The notes under the pieces were generated by a model. It had not been told where the DNA came from. It did no database searches and saw only the letters and a list, made by a program, of their open reading frames with translations. A program made the translations under genes and the position numbers. Of a DNA stretch of 55,307 nt, positions 36,558-46,385 are shown piece by piece (position 1 is the stretch's first letter; each line of letters begins with the position of its first letter). Source of the DNA: Paracoccaceae bacterium (GTDB taxonomy: Bacteria > Pseudomonadota > Alphaproteobacteria > Rhodobacterales > Rhodobacteraceae); NCBI GenBank assembly GCA_026710155.1, contig JAPORQ010000028.1:1-55307 (forward strand), given 5' to 3'.

Positions 36558-37418
36558 ATGCCCAAGCCAACAAAAAACATTGAAGATCCCCGATTATTTG
36601 CCGCCAACGAAAATGTGGCCGCACTGGAATTGAAGGGATCGGTTAAGGCCAAGAAATTTGTGAAGGGAGACCGGTATCAGGGATTTAAACCCGTCTCCGG
36701 AATTTACCATCAACCAAATGGAATGCTTACTTGCGAGCTTTTGTATGGCAATGATTTCAGGGTATTGGAACAGGTCGAGGATTGGTGCTTTGGGCAGGTT
36801 GTCAAGGACGGCTATGTTGGCTATACCCTCGCCGATAACCTTACTCCAGCCACTGACAAAACCCATTATATCTGTACCCTGGGTACCGGAATGTACCGGC
36901 AGGGAGATATGAAATCAACATTCCTCAAATGGTTGCCGCACGGTACAAGATTGGGGATTGCAGGTACTGAAGGAAGATTTGCAAAACTTGCCTCCAATCA
37001 ATTTGTCCCAGTCAAGCATCTTCGCAAAATAGGGGATTGGGAAGGTGATTTTGTCTCAATCGCAGAAAGGTATCTTGATGTCCCCTATCTCTGGGGAGGT
37101 AATTCCCCATTGGGAATTGACTGTTCGGGATTGGTAAGCAACGCCCTCACTCATGTGGGGATGGAAAGTCCGAGGGACAGCGACCAGCAATTTACCGATC
37201 TTGGAATTTTATTGGACAGAAGTGAAAGACCAAGGCGTGGAGATCTGGTATTTTGGGAGGGGCATGTTGGTATCATGGTTGATGAACTTGAGATGCTCCA
37301 TGCCACGGCATATCACATGCTCGTTGTGGTGGAATCTCTCAAGGCGGTCATGAGCAGAATTGAAGCCTCCAAGGAGGCCAGATTTCTGGGTTTGAAGAGA
37401 TTTACCCGACTAGCCTGA
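36558..37418 (+). CDS. NlpC/P60 family peptidase with N-terminal SH3-like domains
   Basis: A 286-residue C40 cysteine peptidase likely to cleave gamma-D-glutamyl-diaminopimelate links in peptidoglycan stems. Two SH3-like modules occupy residues 20-150. The catalytic region reads YLWGGNSPLGIDCSGLVSNA (Cys in DCSG), then GDLVFWEGHVGIMVD (His), and a third polar residue in HATAYHM. No signal peptide is visible at the N-terminus (MPKPTKNIEDPRLF), a feature shared by alphaproteobacterial homologues of this architecture. It lies 31 bp after asd. Confidence 0.9.
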   Translation: MPKPTKNIEDPRLFAANENVAALELKGSVKAKKFVKGDRYQGFKPVSGIYHQPNGMLTCELLYGNDFRVLEQVEDWCFGQVVKDGYVGYTLADNLTPATDKTHYICTLGTGMYRQGDMKSTFLKWLPHGTRLGIAGTEGRFAKLASNQFVPVKHLRKIGDWEGDFVSIAERYLDVPYLWGGNSPLGIDCSGLVSNALTHVGMESPRDSDQQFTDLGILLDRSERPRRGDLVFWEGHVGIMVDELEMLHATAYHMLVVVESLKAVMSRIEASKEARFLGLKRFTRLA

Positions 37419-37764
37419 GGTTTCGTTTGTCAAGAACACTGACAACCCTTTTGAGTTCATTCCCCCTTTTCAAAATCTGTCCATCCATTGCCTTGACAAG
37501 GTAAAGGGAATTCTTGGTTTTCAACTCCGGATGTTTCTCAATCCGGTACAGGGGAAAGTCGGCTGTTCGACGAAAAATCGAAAATATGGCCACATCCTTG
37601 AGGTGAGAGATGCCATAATCACGCCAGATGCCTGAGGCAACCATGCGACCGTATAGTGACATGATCACTCCTAATTCAGAACGATTGAAACTGACTACTG
37701 GCAGGGAAGATTGAAGGTTATCAGGCTTGTTTTTTCTGTATTCTGCTAAGTTGTAAACCGACAT
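37402..37764 (-). CDS. DUF2794 family protein
   Basis: A 120-residue soluble protein of the alphaproteobacteria-specific DUF2794 family. It has the conserved centre FNRSELGVIMSLYGRMVASG, IWRDYGISHLKDVAIFSIFR, PLYRIEKHPEL and GQILKRGNELKRV. Function unknown. It is convergent with the NlpC/P60 gene and overlaps its 3' end by 17 bases. Useful as a lineage marker. Confidence 0.9.
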   Translation of the reverse strand: MSVYNLAEYRKNKPDNLQSSLPVVSFNRSELGVIMSLYGRMVASGIWRDYGISHLKDVAIFSIFRRTADFPLYRIEKHPELKTKNSLYLVKAMDGQILKRGNELKRVVSVLDKRNLRLVG

Positions 37765-38598
37765 CTGACTGTCAAAAGATAATTTTTTGTAATACCTCTA
37801 TATTCAGAGCATTTGAAATCATTTTGCAACTATTTATTTTCACTCTCACAAGATTGATGAGAGGTGTGAATTTACCAATGTTCCTTGTTCTAAAGGAAAA
37901 CAATCGAATGAGGTTTTATACCATTTAAATTGAAGTGAAAGTTTCAGAGGATAGGGAGGCCAGATAACTCACTCTCCCCATCTCACCTAATCAGCGGCGA
38001 TGAAAATAGTTTTCAATACTAGTATCTCAAAATTATTGAAATGGTGGGGAACGATTTCCGGCAGAGGTAGTTACTCGAACTCAATAACTGAAAACAAACT
38101 GATCCTGATGCTTTGTTTCTGTTATCATTGGATATCTGAGTGTACGGCGTGTCAATACACCATAACCATCATTTCAAAAGTGTTGAGACACTACCCGCAA
38201 CATGCATATTCGGAATTTTTCAGCCAAAAAATTTGTATTCGTATACTCAAGATTGATCTTGGCACTATTCGTTCAAAATTTAGACTCAATCCAAGGCTTT
38301 CGAATTGAAATAATTAGGGTGAAACCGTTGTTCACAAACCTGATTAGGGAGCAGAAAATTGATGGTTTGCCACCACTTTGTTAGAAACATGAGTATCTAA
38401 GGTAATCATTTTTGTCTGGATTACCCCGAAAAGGTGAATTATTGACATGAATATCCGTGCAAGATTTCTAAAGCCATAGCCCTGAGAATTCATCAGATCG
38501 GTCTTTACATTGAATGATTGATTGCGATAAATGATTTTCAAAAAATCTGCCGGTGAAAGAAAAAAGGATGATTTGGAATTACCATTTGGGGTCTCGTA
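37765..38598. other. Gene-poor spacer
   Basis: About 830 bp, A/T-rich. I see no convincing gene. On the minus strand (38,344-38,622) a short frame contains NSQGYGFRNLARIFMSII, which faintly recalls the C-terminus of ISL3-like transposases; this is too short and unsupported to annotate as such. The promoters of the DUF2794 gene (leftward) and the MFS gene (rightward) must lie here. Confidence 0.5.
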
Positions 38599-39849
38599 GT
38601 GTCTGAGTTGAAGCATCTGCAAACATATGTTGTCGTCTCCGTGGGGTACGGAGCTTTCATGTTTACCGATGGTGTGACAAGAATGATTCTACTCCTGCAT
38701 TTTCATACATTGGATTTTACTCCTGTTCAACTGGCGATGATTTTTCTGATGTATGAGCTGGTCGGCATGATTACCAACCTTTATTCCGGCTGGATGGGGG
38801 CAAAATTCGGGATGGCCAGAACCTTGTATGTTGGATTGATTATCCAGATCATTTCCCTGTTCATTCTGGCCCAGATAAAACCGGACTGGTCAATTGCCGC
38901 TTCGCTGGTTTTTATCATGGTCCTGCAGGGGATGTCGGGTGCAGCCAGGAATTTGACCACAACCACTTCCAAAAGTTCCCTGAAAATAATTACCGACAAT
39001 CAGGAAGGAGCATTGTTCAAATGGGCAGCAAGATTGACTGGTTCGAAGAATTTTATCCGTGGAGTGGGTTTTCTTTCTGGTGCTGTAATGTTGGGCCTGA
39101 TTGGTTTTTCACATTCCCTTATCCTTATTGGAGGTTTTCGGGCGGTTGTAACCGCCGGAGTGATCATCGTCAGGGTTTCCAATCTTCCAGGGGGTGAAAA
39201 GGGTATTCGCTTGAGGGAAGTATTTTCCAAGAACCAAAATGTAAACAGTCTGGCCATGGCAAGAATGTTCCTTTATGGAGCACGAGATGTCTGGTTTGTG
39301 GTCGGTTTTCCAATTTACCTGTTTGAGGTGATTTCGGATGGATCCATTGCAGGTGACATGAGGGCTTGCCTCCTGGTTGGTCTATTTACGGGAGTATGGA
39401 TCGTGTTCTATGGCATGATTCAAACCTTTTCACCCAATTTCGTCAACTATGGCAATTTGCCTGTCCTGACCCTAGTCCAATACCTTAAAAACTGGGGAAG
39501 GGGAATCCCTTCCATCCTGTTTATCCTAAGTGGATTAACCTTTCTGGAACATATGAATTTCAATTGGATTCCAGCAACCATCATATTGGGTTTGTTTATT
39601 ATCGGATATATTTTCGCCATCAGCTCATCGATACACTCTTTTCTGATTTTGGCATTTGCGCAGTCCTCTAGGGTAACCCTTGATGTCGGTTATTATTATA
39701 TGGCCAATTCCGGAGGGCGGGTGATAGGTACATTTCTTTCGGGGTTGAGTTACCAGCTGGGTGGTATCACCCTTTGCATGTTCACGGCTAGTGCCACGGC
39801 CTTGCTTTCTTGGTTTGTATCATTGAGAATAAAACCAGTTCCAGCATAG
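38599..39849 (+). CDS. ArsJ-like MFS transporter
   Basis: A 416-residue inner-membrane protein with about 12 helices. The first half matches the organoarsenical-efflux permease ArsJ group: FTDGVTRMILLLHFHTLDF, YELVGMITNLYSGWMGAKFG, SKSSLKIIT and AARLTGSKNFIRGVGF. ArsJ exports 1-arseno-3-phosphoglycerate made by a paired GAPDH. No gapdh, arsR, arsC or arsH gene is present here, so the substrate may differ. The start is taken as GTG 38599 because the first helix begins soon after. Gamma-glutamyltransferase follows 21 bp later. Confidence 0.75.
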   Translation: MSELKHLQTYVVVSVGYGAFMFTDGVTRMILLLHFHTLDFTPVQLAMIFLMYELVGMITNLYSGWMGAKFGMARTLYVGLIIQIISLFILAQIKPDWSIAASLVFIMVLQGMSGAARNLTTTTSKSSLKIITDNQEGALFKWAARLTGSKNFIRGVGFLSGAVMLGLIGFSHSLILIGGFRAVVTAGVIIVRVSNLPGGEKGIRLREVFSKNQNVNSLAMARMFLYGARDVWFVVGFPIYLFEVISDGSIAGDMRACLLVGLFTGVWIVFYGMIQTFSPNFVNYGNLPVLTLVQYLKNWGRGIPSILFILSGLTFLEHMNFNWIPATIILGLFIIGYIFAISSSIHSFLILAFAQSSRVTLDVGYYYMANSGGRVIGTFLSGLSYQLGGITLCMFTASATALLSWFVSLRIKPVPA

Positions 39850-39870
39850 AAATTTTGGGAATAGAACAAG

Positions 39871-41451
39871 ATGAGAGATTTTCAGAGTCCGGGTCGATCT
39901 CCGGTATTTGCTGCCAATGGCATGTGTGCAACATCCCACCCCCTGGCGGCAAGAACAGCAATACGCATTCTTGAAGATGGCGGCAATGCTGTGGATGCAG
40001 CAATTGCCGGCGCAGTACTTTTGGGATTTTGTGAACCCCAATCGACTGGATTGGGTGGAGATTGTTTTGCCTTGGTTAAGTTGCCAAATGAACAGAACAT
40101 AATTTCGATTAACGGGTCGGGTCGTGCACCGGCAGCAACAAATCCCAATTCCTTGAGAGAGGTTGGAAAAACCTGTTTGGACGAATACCGGCCGGAATCA
40201 ATCACCATCCCTGGTGCCGTAGATGCCTTTTGCCGATTAGAAGAAGATTATGGCAAGATGGGTATGGAGGGAGTACTTGCCCCCGCAATCAAATATGCCC
40301 GAGAGGGAATTCCAGTATCACCAAGGGTTGGATATGACTGGCAAAATGGCAAGGATGTGCTGCAGGGCAAGGCCAGGAATTACTACCTTATTGATGGTCA
40401 GGTTCCTTCCCTGGGAGCTATATTTCGAGCCCCGAAGCAGGCTGAGGTACTGGAAAGAGTAGCCCGTGAAGGTCGGAATGGCTTTTATCTGGGAGAAGTT
40501 GCAGAAGACATGAGGGAAAGTTTGAAATCATGGGGTGGGGTCCATACCCTGGAGGATTTTGCCAACAACTCCCCAGACTACACTCAGGTCATTTCCAGTA
40601 CCTATAAGGATCATGAGGTGATTGAGCATCCACCTAACGGCCAGGGGGCCATGGCCTTGCTTCTTTTGAACATTCTCAAGAATTTTGATCTGGGTAGTCT
40701 CGATCCGCTTGGACCCGAAAGAATCCATATCGAGATTGAAGCTGGGAAACTTGCAATGGATGCCAGAAACAGGTTTGTTGCTGACATGGATTATACGTCC
40801 CGGCTGGATCATTTGCTGTCTCAAGAAACAGCAGACCGCTTGGCCAGCAAGATAAGTATGAATGAGGTCAATACCGACATACACAAGATCACGGAATCCG
40901 TTCACAAGGACACCATTTACATAACGGTGGTTGATTCCAACAGAATGGCCGTGTCACTGATTTATTCCATATTCCATGGGTTTGGTTCGGGAATTGCTTC
41001 CGAGAAATTCGGCATACTCTTTCATAACCGCGGTGCAGGATTCAACCTGACCGAGGGGCATCCCAACGAAATGGGACCAGGGAAAAGACCCATGCATACC
41101 ATTATTCCAGCCATGTTAAGGCACAATGGCAGGATGATCATGCCCTTTGGTGTTATGGGTGGACAATATCAGGCGGTAGGGCACGCAAGGTTCCTGACCA
41201 ACATGGTAGACTTCGGTTTTGATCCTCAATCCGCTCTGGATAGGCCAAGAAGTTTTTTTGAGGAAAACACCTCCTTGCTTGAAAGGGGTTATTCGGATGT
41301 CACGATCAGGGCCTTGGAGGCATTGGGCCATCAAGTGCAAATCCCACCGTCACCCCACGGAGGAGGCCAGGCAATCCTGATCGATTATGACAAGGGTTCT
41401 CTGATGGGGGCGTCCGATCCCAGAAAGGATGGTTGTGCCATCGGGTATTGA
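39871..41451 (+). CDS. Gamma-glutamyltransferase family protein
   Basis: A 526-residue N-terminal-nucleophile hydrolase that self-cleaves into two subunits. It has the large-subunit start TSHPLAARTAIRILEDGGNAVDAA and STGLGGDCFALV, an HKDTIYITVVD segment where the Thr is the autocleavage nucleophile, NRGAGFNL, and PGKRPMHTIIPAML. There is no signal peptide, so it is cytosolic, unlike classical periplasmic Ggt; many such proteins act on gamma-glutamylated amines or other amides. Probably co-transcribed with the MFS gene before it. Confidence 0.9.
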   Translation: MRDFQSPGRSPVFAANGMCATSHPLAARTAIRILEDGGNAVDAAIAGAVLLGFCEPQSTGLGGDCFALVKLPNEQNIISINGSGRAPAATNPNSLREVGKTCLDEYRPESITIPGAVDAFCRLEEDYGKMGMEGVLAPAIKYAREGIPVSPRVGYDWQNGKDVLQGKARNYYLIDGQVPSLGAIFRAPKQAEVLERVAREGRNGFYLGEVAEDMRESLKSWGGVHTLEDFANNSPDYTQVISSTYKDHEVIEHPPNGQGAMALLLLNILKNFDLGSLDPLGPERIHIEIEAGKLAMDARNRFVADMDYTSRLDHLLSQETADRLASKISMNEVNTDIHKITESVHKDTIYITVVDSNRMAVSLIYSIFHGFGSGIASEKFGILFHNRGAGFNLTEGHPNEMGPGKRPMHTIIPAMLRHNGRMIMPFGVMGGQYQAVGHARFLTNMVDFGFDPQSALDRPRSFFEENTSLLERGYSDVTIRALEALGHQVQIPPSPHGGGQAILIDYDKGSLMGASDPRKDGCAIGY

Positions 41452-41639
41452 AGAAGAAGGATTTCAGATAGGTTTGCAATCAATTCTGAATTCTAATTTG
41501 GTCTTCGTCCTAATTTGTCTGAAAATACTTATTCAGGTTAGGATAATATCAGTCAATGGTATTTTGTTTTGCTCTTGGGTAGCCAAAAACCTTCATGCCC
41601 TGAATTGGCAATCAAAGTGTAGAAATGGCTAATTGAAAA

Positions 41640-42203
41640 ATGTTGGTTTCTGGATTGATCATCATTGTTGGTGTGTTTCTGTTGTTTCGCCTTTTGCGTT
41701 CCAATAAATACAAGCAGACTTGCAAATCACCGGAAAACCCTATTGGAAATTGGATAAGGGCGGGTTTGGTGAATACCTGGCATTCAAGAAACTGGAAAGT
41801 TTCAAGAAAAAGGGAGGACGGTTTCTCTACAACCTCAATATTCCCAAGAGAAATGGCGAAACGACCAAAATCGACCTGATCCTAATCCATCCCAAGGGGT
41901 TGTTTGTGACTGAAAGCAAAAACTGCAGCAGTTGGATATTCGGCAATGAAAAAAACCAATACCGGACACAAACATTGCCGAAGTGTCGTGGCAAGAGCAA
42001 CAAGGTGCGTTTCTAAAGCCCCATTTGCCAAAACAGCGATCAAACGCTTGTTGGCTGAAAAAATCCCCATGTGGTCGATAATGGTTTTCTCAGATGAATG
42101 CACATTGAAGGATGCCACCGTTTCGCGGAATACACGGTATAAAGTCGTTCAACTTCAGGAACTCCGGCCATTGGTTGCCAAACTCCATTTATACCGTTAT
42201 TGA
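41640..42203 (+). pseudogene. Frameshifted NERD-domain membrane protein gene
   Basis: Three frames are needed. MLVSGLIIIVGVFLLFRLLRSNKYK is the usual N-terminal membrane anchor. The frame then shifts near 41,740 to GEYLAFKKLESFKKKGGRFL, IPKRNGETTKIDLILIHPKG and FVTESKN, the NERD nuclease-related core. It shifts again near 41,950 to KRLLAEKIPMWSIMVFSDEC and TRYKVVQLQELRPL, the NERD C-terminus. The parts are in order and nearly complete, so decay is recent (or base-call errors). The 200 bp beyond it, up to hspQ, hold nothing I can identify. Confidence 0.8.
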
Positions 42204-42400
42204 CCATATCCTTGTTCATCGGAATTTCAACATGCCTTTCCAATTTCAAGTTTATCCATACACCTGTTAACCGCTGGACACCGCACGATGTTTCAAGTTC
42301 GGCAATTTCTGTGTTGATCCTCCGAATAATTTGGCACTTCGTCCAATAAAATTACATCAACCACTATTTTTGAGAAAATGGGTTCCAGCAGGAATTACGG

Positions 42401-42763
42401 CTAATTAACCGCAAATCCCAATTCATATAGGCCGTCGTTCAGATCCCCGAAGAGGGTTTCCACGCCAGGGTGACCAACCGGTTTACCAGTCTTGTCGTGA
42501 ACAAGGTTTTGTTCGGAAACATACGCTATGTAATAGGTGTGATCATTTTCGGCCAGAAGGGAATAATAAGGCTGTTCTTTCTTGGGGCGGATGTTTTCAG
42601 GAATTGATTGCCACCATTCCTCAGTGTTCGCAAACTCAGGGTCTATGTCGAAAATGACTCCCCTGAAGGGGAACTTTCTGTGCTGTACAACCTGGCCAAT
42701 GGTAAACTTTGCTTCGGCATATTTGATGTACTCTTCATTCGAGTGGTCTGAATGCTTATCCAT
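42401..42763 (-). CDS. hspQ: Heat-shock protein HspQ (YccV-like)
   Basis: A 120-residue protein. AKFTIGQVVQHRKFPFRGVIFDIDP, FANTEEWWQSIPENIRPKKE, PYYSLLAEND and YIAYVSEQNL are the HspQ/hemimethylated-DNA-binding (YccV-like) core. In enterobacteria HspQ is a specificity factor for Lon and a heat-shock protein; the alphaproteobacterial form has an extra N-terminal tail as here. Single gene, divergent from the response-regulator gene. Confidence 0.9.
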   Translation of the reverse strand: MDKHSDHSNEEYIKYAEAKFTIGQVVQHRKFPFRGVIFDIDPEFANTEEWWQSIPENIRPKKEQPYYSLLAENDHTYYIAYVSEQNLVHDKTGKPVGHPGVETLFGDLNDGLYELGFAVN

Positions 42764-43040
42764 TTAAAAGTACATGTCCCTAAAAAAAACGGAGGTCTCG
42801 TCCCAACCTTCTTATCCCATATGAAGCCAGCAAATCACCGACAGTTTCTTGTAACCTAACTGAACATATAAATTAACAATAAACGATTACTAGAATTTTA
42901 ACTGAAAAATACTGATCGGCAAAGCCAAAACCCAATCAAGATAAATTTAATTGATCTACAAAACAAACCGAGGTAGTTGGTTCACATCCGATTACCCGAT
43001 GGGTAAGTTGGCTGAAATTAGCAGTTTGAAGGAGGATGAA

Positions 43041-43793
43041 ATGAAAACCAAGATTCCTTTGTTGGTTCTGGAAGATGAAGTTGAACAGAGGCAAGCGCTT
43101 GTTAATTGGCTCAAGCAACTGAAATTCCCTGATTTTGTTTTTCAACCGATCTTTGAGGCAGATAATGAATCGAAGGCAGAAACCGTTTTGTCGGAAGAGC
43201 AAATAGAATTTCTTCTCTTGGACAACAAAATACCGGCTTCTCCCGGATTGAAGCCAAGTTTTCGAGGAGCGGAGTTGATTGGGAAACTTCGGAAGAACGG
43301 TTTCAAATACCCAATCCTGATGCTCACCGGACAGACAACAGTGCCAAAAGGCAATCAGGAATCCGATATTGTCGCTGATCCATTGACCGATTATGTTTCG
43401 AAAACTGCAGGTTATGAACTTCTCGGAGCACGATTACTCTCCCTGCTCAAATCATATGAGAGTTCACTTGAAGCCAGATTGAAAATCGGCAACTGGTACT
43501 TTTCACCAGGTAAGGGGATACTGGAACCGGTTGACGGCGGTCGTGAAGTGTCATTGGCCGGCAAACTTTCTGATCTTCTTTTTTACCTGTACAAAAAAAG
43601 AGGCAAACCGGCTTCACTCGTGGAGTTGCAGGAAAATGTCTGGAATTACAGTGGAAGTGCCGAAACCCATACGCCACAAACCCATGTTTATCGTTTAAGG
43701 GAACTTTTGGAGCATGAGCAAGACCGAAAATCGCCAAAAATATTGCAAACTGTTGGCAAGAAGGGGTACTGTTTAAATCCTTATCCGGCATAA
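43041..43793 (+). CDS. OmpR-family response regulator, paralogue 1
   Basis: A 250-residue regulator. The receiver domain has acidic pocket Glu11/Asp12, phosphoacceptor Asp61 in FLLLDNKIPASPG, Thr96 in LMLTGQT and Lys121 in VSKTAGY. A C-terminal winged-helix region follows (SLAGKLSDLLFYLYKKRGKP ... THVYRLRELLEHE ... TVGKKGYCL). The residues after the phosphoacceptor Asp (NKIPASPG) are unlike the usual MMP and are shared with paralogue 2. Start ATG 43041 follows a textbook AAGGAGG. No histidine kinase gene is adjacent. Confidence 0.88.
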   Translation: MKTKIPLLVLEDEVEQRQALVNWLKQLKFPDFVFQPIFEADNESKAETVLSEEQIEFLLLDNKIPASPGLKPSFRGAELIGKLRKNGFKYPILMLTGQTTVPKGNQESDIVADPLTDYVSKTAGYELLGARLLSLLKSYESSLEARLKIGNWYFSPGKGILEPVDGGREVSLAGKLSDLLFYLYKKRGKPASLVELQENVWNYSGSAETHTPQTHVYRLRELLEHEQDRKSPKILQTVGKKGYCLNPYPA

Positions 43794-43887
43794 TTTGCAG
43801 GAACATGTTCCAGTATTCCCGTTAGGGTACATTTGGATATGATTTCTGTTCAGCAAGCGTGAATCTGATTGATGGGTAAATTGGTTG

Positions 43888-44646
43888 ATGGATGATAAAT
43901 GCACGTTTAAAACACCGCTAAGGGCTTTGGTTATTGAAGATGATTCAATCCAGTTGGAAGCTTTGGTCGAATTGTTGGAGAATCCCGACAGTTTTGAGAG
44001 ATTCACGTTCAAGGAAGTCCTCAAAGCCAAAAATGCTGCATCAGCCGCCAAATACCTTGGCGAAAATGTTTTTGAGTTGGGTCTGATCTTACTTGACAAC
44101 CAGATTCCAGCTTCCCCTGGTATGCGACCCAGGGAGTTGGGTTTGGATATAGCACTGAAGGCCCGGCAAATGGGCGTATCCTGCCCCATTATCATCAATA
44201 CGGGAACTGCCACCACTGCCTCGGATGAAGAGAAATTCCTTATGAATTACAAGGAAGTCAGTGAATATGTTCCAAAGACCAAAGGGTATTCGGTCTTGAG
44301 GGTACGAATTGAAAAGCAATTATTGGATTATGAGCTTTCGGGAAAGGCCCCACTGGATATTTCCGGCATCATCTTCCATCCGGATACACAGGAACTGGTT
44401 CATTCGGACAAGCAAAGGGAAAAACTGACAAGAAGGGAATCCCTACTTTTGCAAAGCCTTTATTTTGCTCACGGAAAGGTCAAGTCGGTTGAGGTACTCA
44501 ACAGTGAAATCTGGAAAAACAAGAGTAATGTCGAGACACAAACGATTGTCCAGCATATAACCGATTTGCGAAGGAAACTGAGGGAGAAACCCCGATCACC
44601 CAACATCCTTGTCTTTCAGGACGGAGGATATTGTCTTTCCATTTGA
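43888..44646 (+). CDS. OmpR-family response regulator, paralogue 2
   Basis: A 252-residue regulator alike in layout to the preceding gene: acidic pair Asp18/Asp19, phosphoacceptor Asp70 in LILLDNQIPASPGMRP, INTGTATT in the Thr position and Lys in VPKTKGY, then a winged helix with LTRRESLLLQSLYFAHGK and TIVQHITDLRRKLREK ending QDGGYCLS. The 95-bp gap and the shared DNxIPASPG motif indicate tandem duplication and divergence. ATG 43888 (or the TTG just before it) has no strong ribosome-binding site. The partner kinase is unknown. Confidence 0.87.
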   Translation: MDDKCTFKTPLRALVIEDDSIQLEALVELLENPDSFERFTFKEVLKAKNAASAAKYLGENVFELGLILLDNQIPASPGMRPRELGLDIALKARQMGVSCPIIINTGTATTASDEEKFLMNYKEVSEYVPKTKGYSVLRVRIEKQLLDYELSGKAPLDISGIIFHPDTQELVHSDKQREKLTRRESLLLQSLYFAHGKVKSVEVLNSEIWKNKSNVETQTIVQHITDLRRKLREKPRSPNILVFQDGGYCLSI

Positions 44647-45091
44647 ATGCATTTGGAACACCATAAAGGTTCCCTTCAGTGTCAAACTTCAGGGAGCGAA
44701 ACGCGTCATCAGGCTGAAAAAATGGTTTTCGAAAGGGAATTTAACCCTGCACTTATCAAGGTTTTGGTATGGGGATTACATACTTGTTTCCCCAAATGGG
44801 ATTGATGTTATTTCAATCTTCTTTTTCGTTTTTTTCTTGTTTTGTTTTGGGAAGGTTTCCTAAATCCTGGTTTTCCTTGTTCAACTTGAATTTCGTGAAC
44901 AAAATCAATTTGATGTGCAGGAGGAAATTGGAATGTTAGTAAGGTTTTATGTAACTATTCAGCACCCCTGTAATCCAATTTTAGTTTAGGCAACAATGCC
45001 CACCAATGCAATGGCACCATCGATGCCAACGGTTCATATGGTGATGGTCTCTTGTCGCAGGTCCGTGATTCCCCGGCAATCCGGAAAGGTC
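44647..45091. other. Gene-poor spacer
   Basis: About 440 bp between the second response-regulator gene and IS66 debris. A poly-pyrimidine stretch (around 44,818-44,850) is the only notable feature. I see no gene, RNA or clear terminator here. Confidence 0.5.
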
Positions 45092-45640
45092 CTATCCCGG
45101 CGCCTGCATGGGGAGGTCCACCTCAAGTGACGCTCTAGGTTCCGGGGACGACCTCCGAAGCGTGTCCGGCATGTTCCATCGCTGCCTGCATGCCGTCGCC
45201 GGAACCGTCTTGATGATGGTGCGGTTGATCGCTCCCTCCATGCTGCGGTGGTAGCCCGATATCTTCTGCCTCACCTTCTCCATCCCGAGATCCAATTCCG
45301 TGATGTTGTTCGTGGCGGGAACAGGCGGGTTGCGTGTGAACAGTAGGACGGCAAGGTCCCCGGCCCACTTCTCCCTGTCGAATTGGAACAGGCTCTCCAG
45401 TTCCCTCGGGACATGTGTACAGCAAATGCCGTGACCGGCAACGTTTGGCATTCTGGAGCAGGACTTCCGGCAATCATGCACGACGATAATGCCCGTGGCC
45501 TCGAGCATCACGTCACCACGCAATATGCAGCCAGTGGATCCTGCCCCCGGTCCGGAGACCGGTTTCATCCATGTGGACGACCCGGGAACGAACCGGAGCC
45601 CTGATACCCTCCGGAAAAGGGGCCCTGCGAGCAAATCAAT
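45092..45640 (-). pseudogene. Remnant of an IS66-family transposase
   Basis: In minus-strand order: HMDETGLRTGGRIHWLHIAW then a stop. After a frameshift come GIIVVHDCRKSCSRMPNVAG and HVPRELESLFQFDREKWAGDLA. After an internal gap come NNITELDLGMEKVRQKISGY, HRSMEGAINR and a final TACRQRWNM helix. These are the DDE-core landmarks of IS66 TnpC (DETGLRVGG, VHDCWK, MMKVRQKISG-type end). The catalytic core is incomplete and no terminal repeats were found, so it is inert. The block is more GC-rich than its surroundings, as expected for a foreign IS. Confidence 0.8.
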
Positions 45641-46000
45641 ATTGTGCTCTTACTTGTACAGTCCCTTTGTTCTTCTCCAAAATGACATGTTCTTCCTCCA
45701 TTTTCTCTTTTATGCAAATGTATAACCCGAATATCGCTTGGCAAGCGGTTCCTCACAAACAACTCTTTGCAGGGAAGTAATTTCCTGTAGCTAGTAAAAT
45801 CTCCAAGCATCATCAACGAAAAGCGATATGTATTTTCGATCAAGTATATAAGGTATTATACTGTTTGATAAAAAGTAAAAGTTAGTGAAGTAAGTTATAT
45901 AGGTTGACAAAATGAGACACTATCATTGTCTTATCTGTACCAGTTTGAACATCTAAACGCAAAAGCACAAAACGGTCAATTGTCTACAGCGGAATAAACA

Positions 46001-46384
46001 TTGTTAAACAAGTTGGATCTAGGAGAATTGTATCAATTTGAACAGGCAAGAGAATTGTCAATCGATCTCCTCATTAAGTGGCTGACTCAATATAAATTCA
46101 AGAATTGGACAATAACGGAGACAAGAGGAGTCGAAGTTACATTAGATATGAAGAGGAGGCGAGCCGGTGAAATTGCTGCATTGTTAAACAAACCTGATAA
46201 ATGGCATTCGCACGGTCGAGCGATTGATGCCAAGACACTTCGCGAAGAGGTTAAACTTAAGATCGATAGTTTCGAAGAAGATCCCGAACTTTATAAGTCT
46301 ATTAGAAATTACTTTGAGTTATTACGCGACTACATGCACAGGGAAGCATTACATTCTTTTCTTCATACAAGGGAGTACTTTTAG
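46001..46384 (+). CDS. C-terminal part of a serine-dehydrogenase-proteinase (SDH) family protein
   Basis: A 127-residue frame. AGEIAALLNKPDKWHSHGRAI, KLKIDSFEEDPEL and YFELLRDYMHREALHSFLHTREYF match the C-terminal region of the SDH_protease/SppA-like family. The N-terminal ClpP/crotonase-like catalytic region with the serine is missing; an in-frame stop lies just upstream and the sequence before it is A/T-rich. There is no ATG, only TTG codons. It is probably a truncated relic left after IS66 activity, although a stand-alone product cannot be excluded. Confidence 0.6.
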   Translation: MLNKLDLGELYQFEQARELSIDLLIKWLTQYKFKNWTITETRGVEVTLDMKRRRAGEIAALLNKPDKWHSHGRAIDAKTLREEVKLKIDSFEEDPELYKSIRNYFELLRDYMHREALHSFLHTREYF

Positions 46385-46385
46385 A

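Noticed and set aside
38000-38384. Two plus-strand frames in the spacer before the ArsJ-like gene
   Set aside because: Low-complexity A/T composition, no ribosome-binding site and no recognisable motif.
38344-38622. Minus-strand frame with NSQGYGFRNLARIF as an ISL3-like transposase remnant
   Set aside because: Only about 15 residues look similar, with no catalytic residues or terminal repeats.
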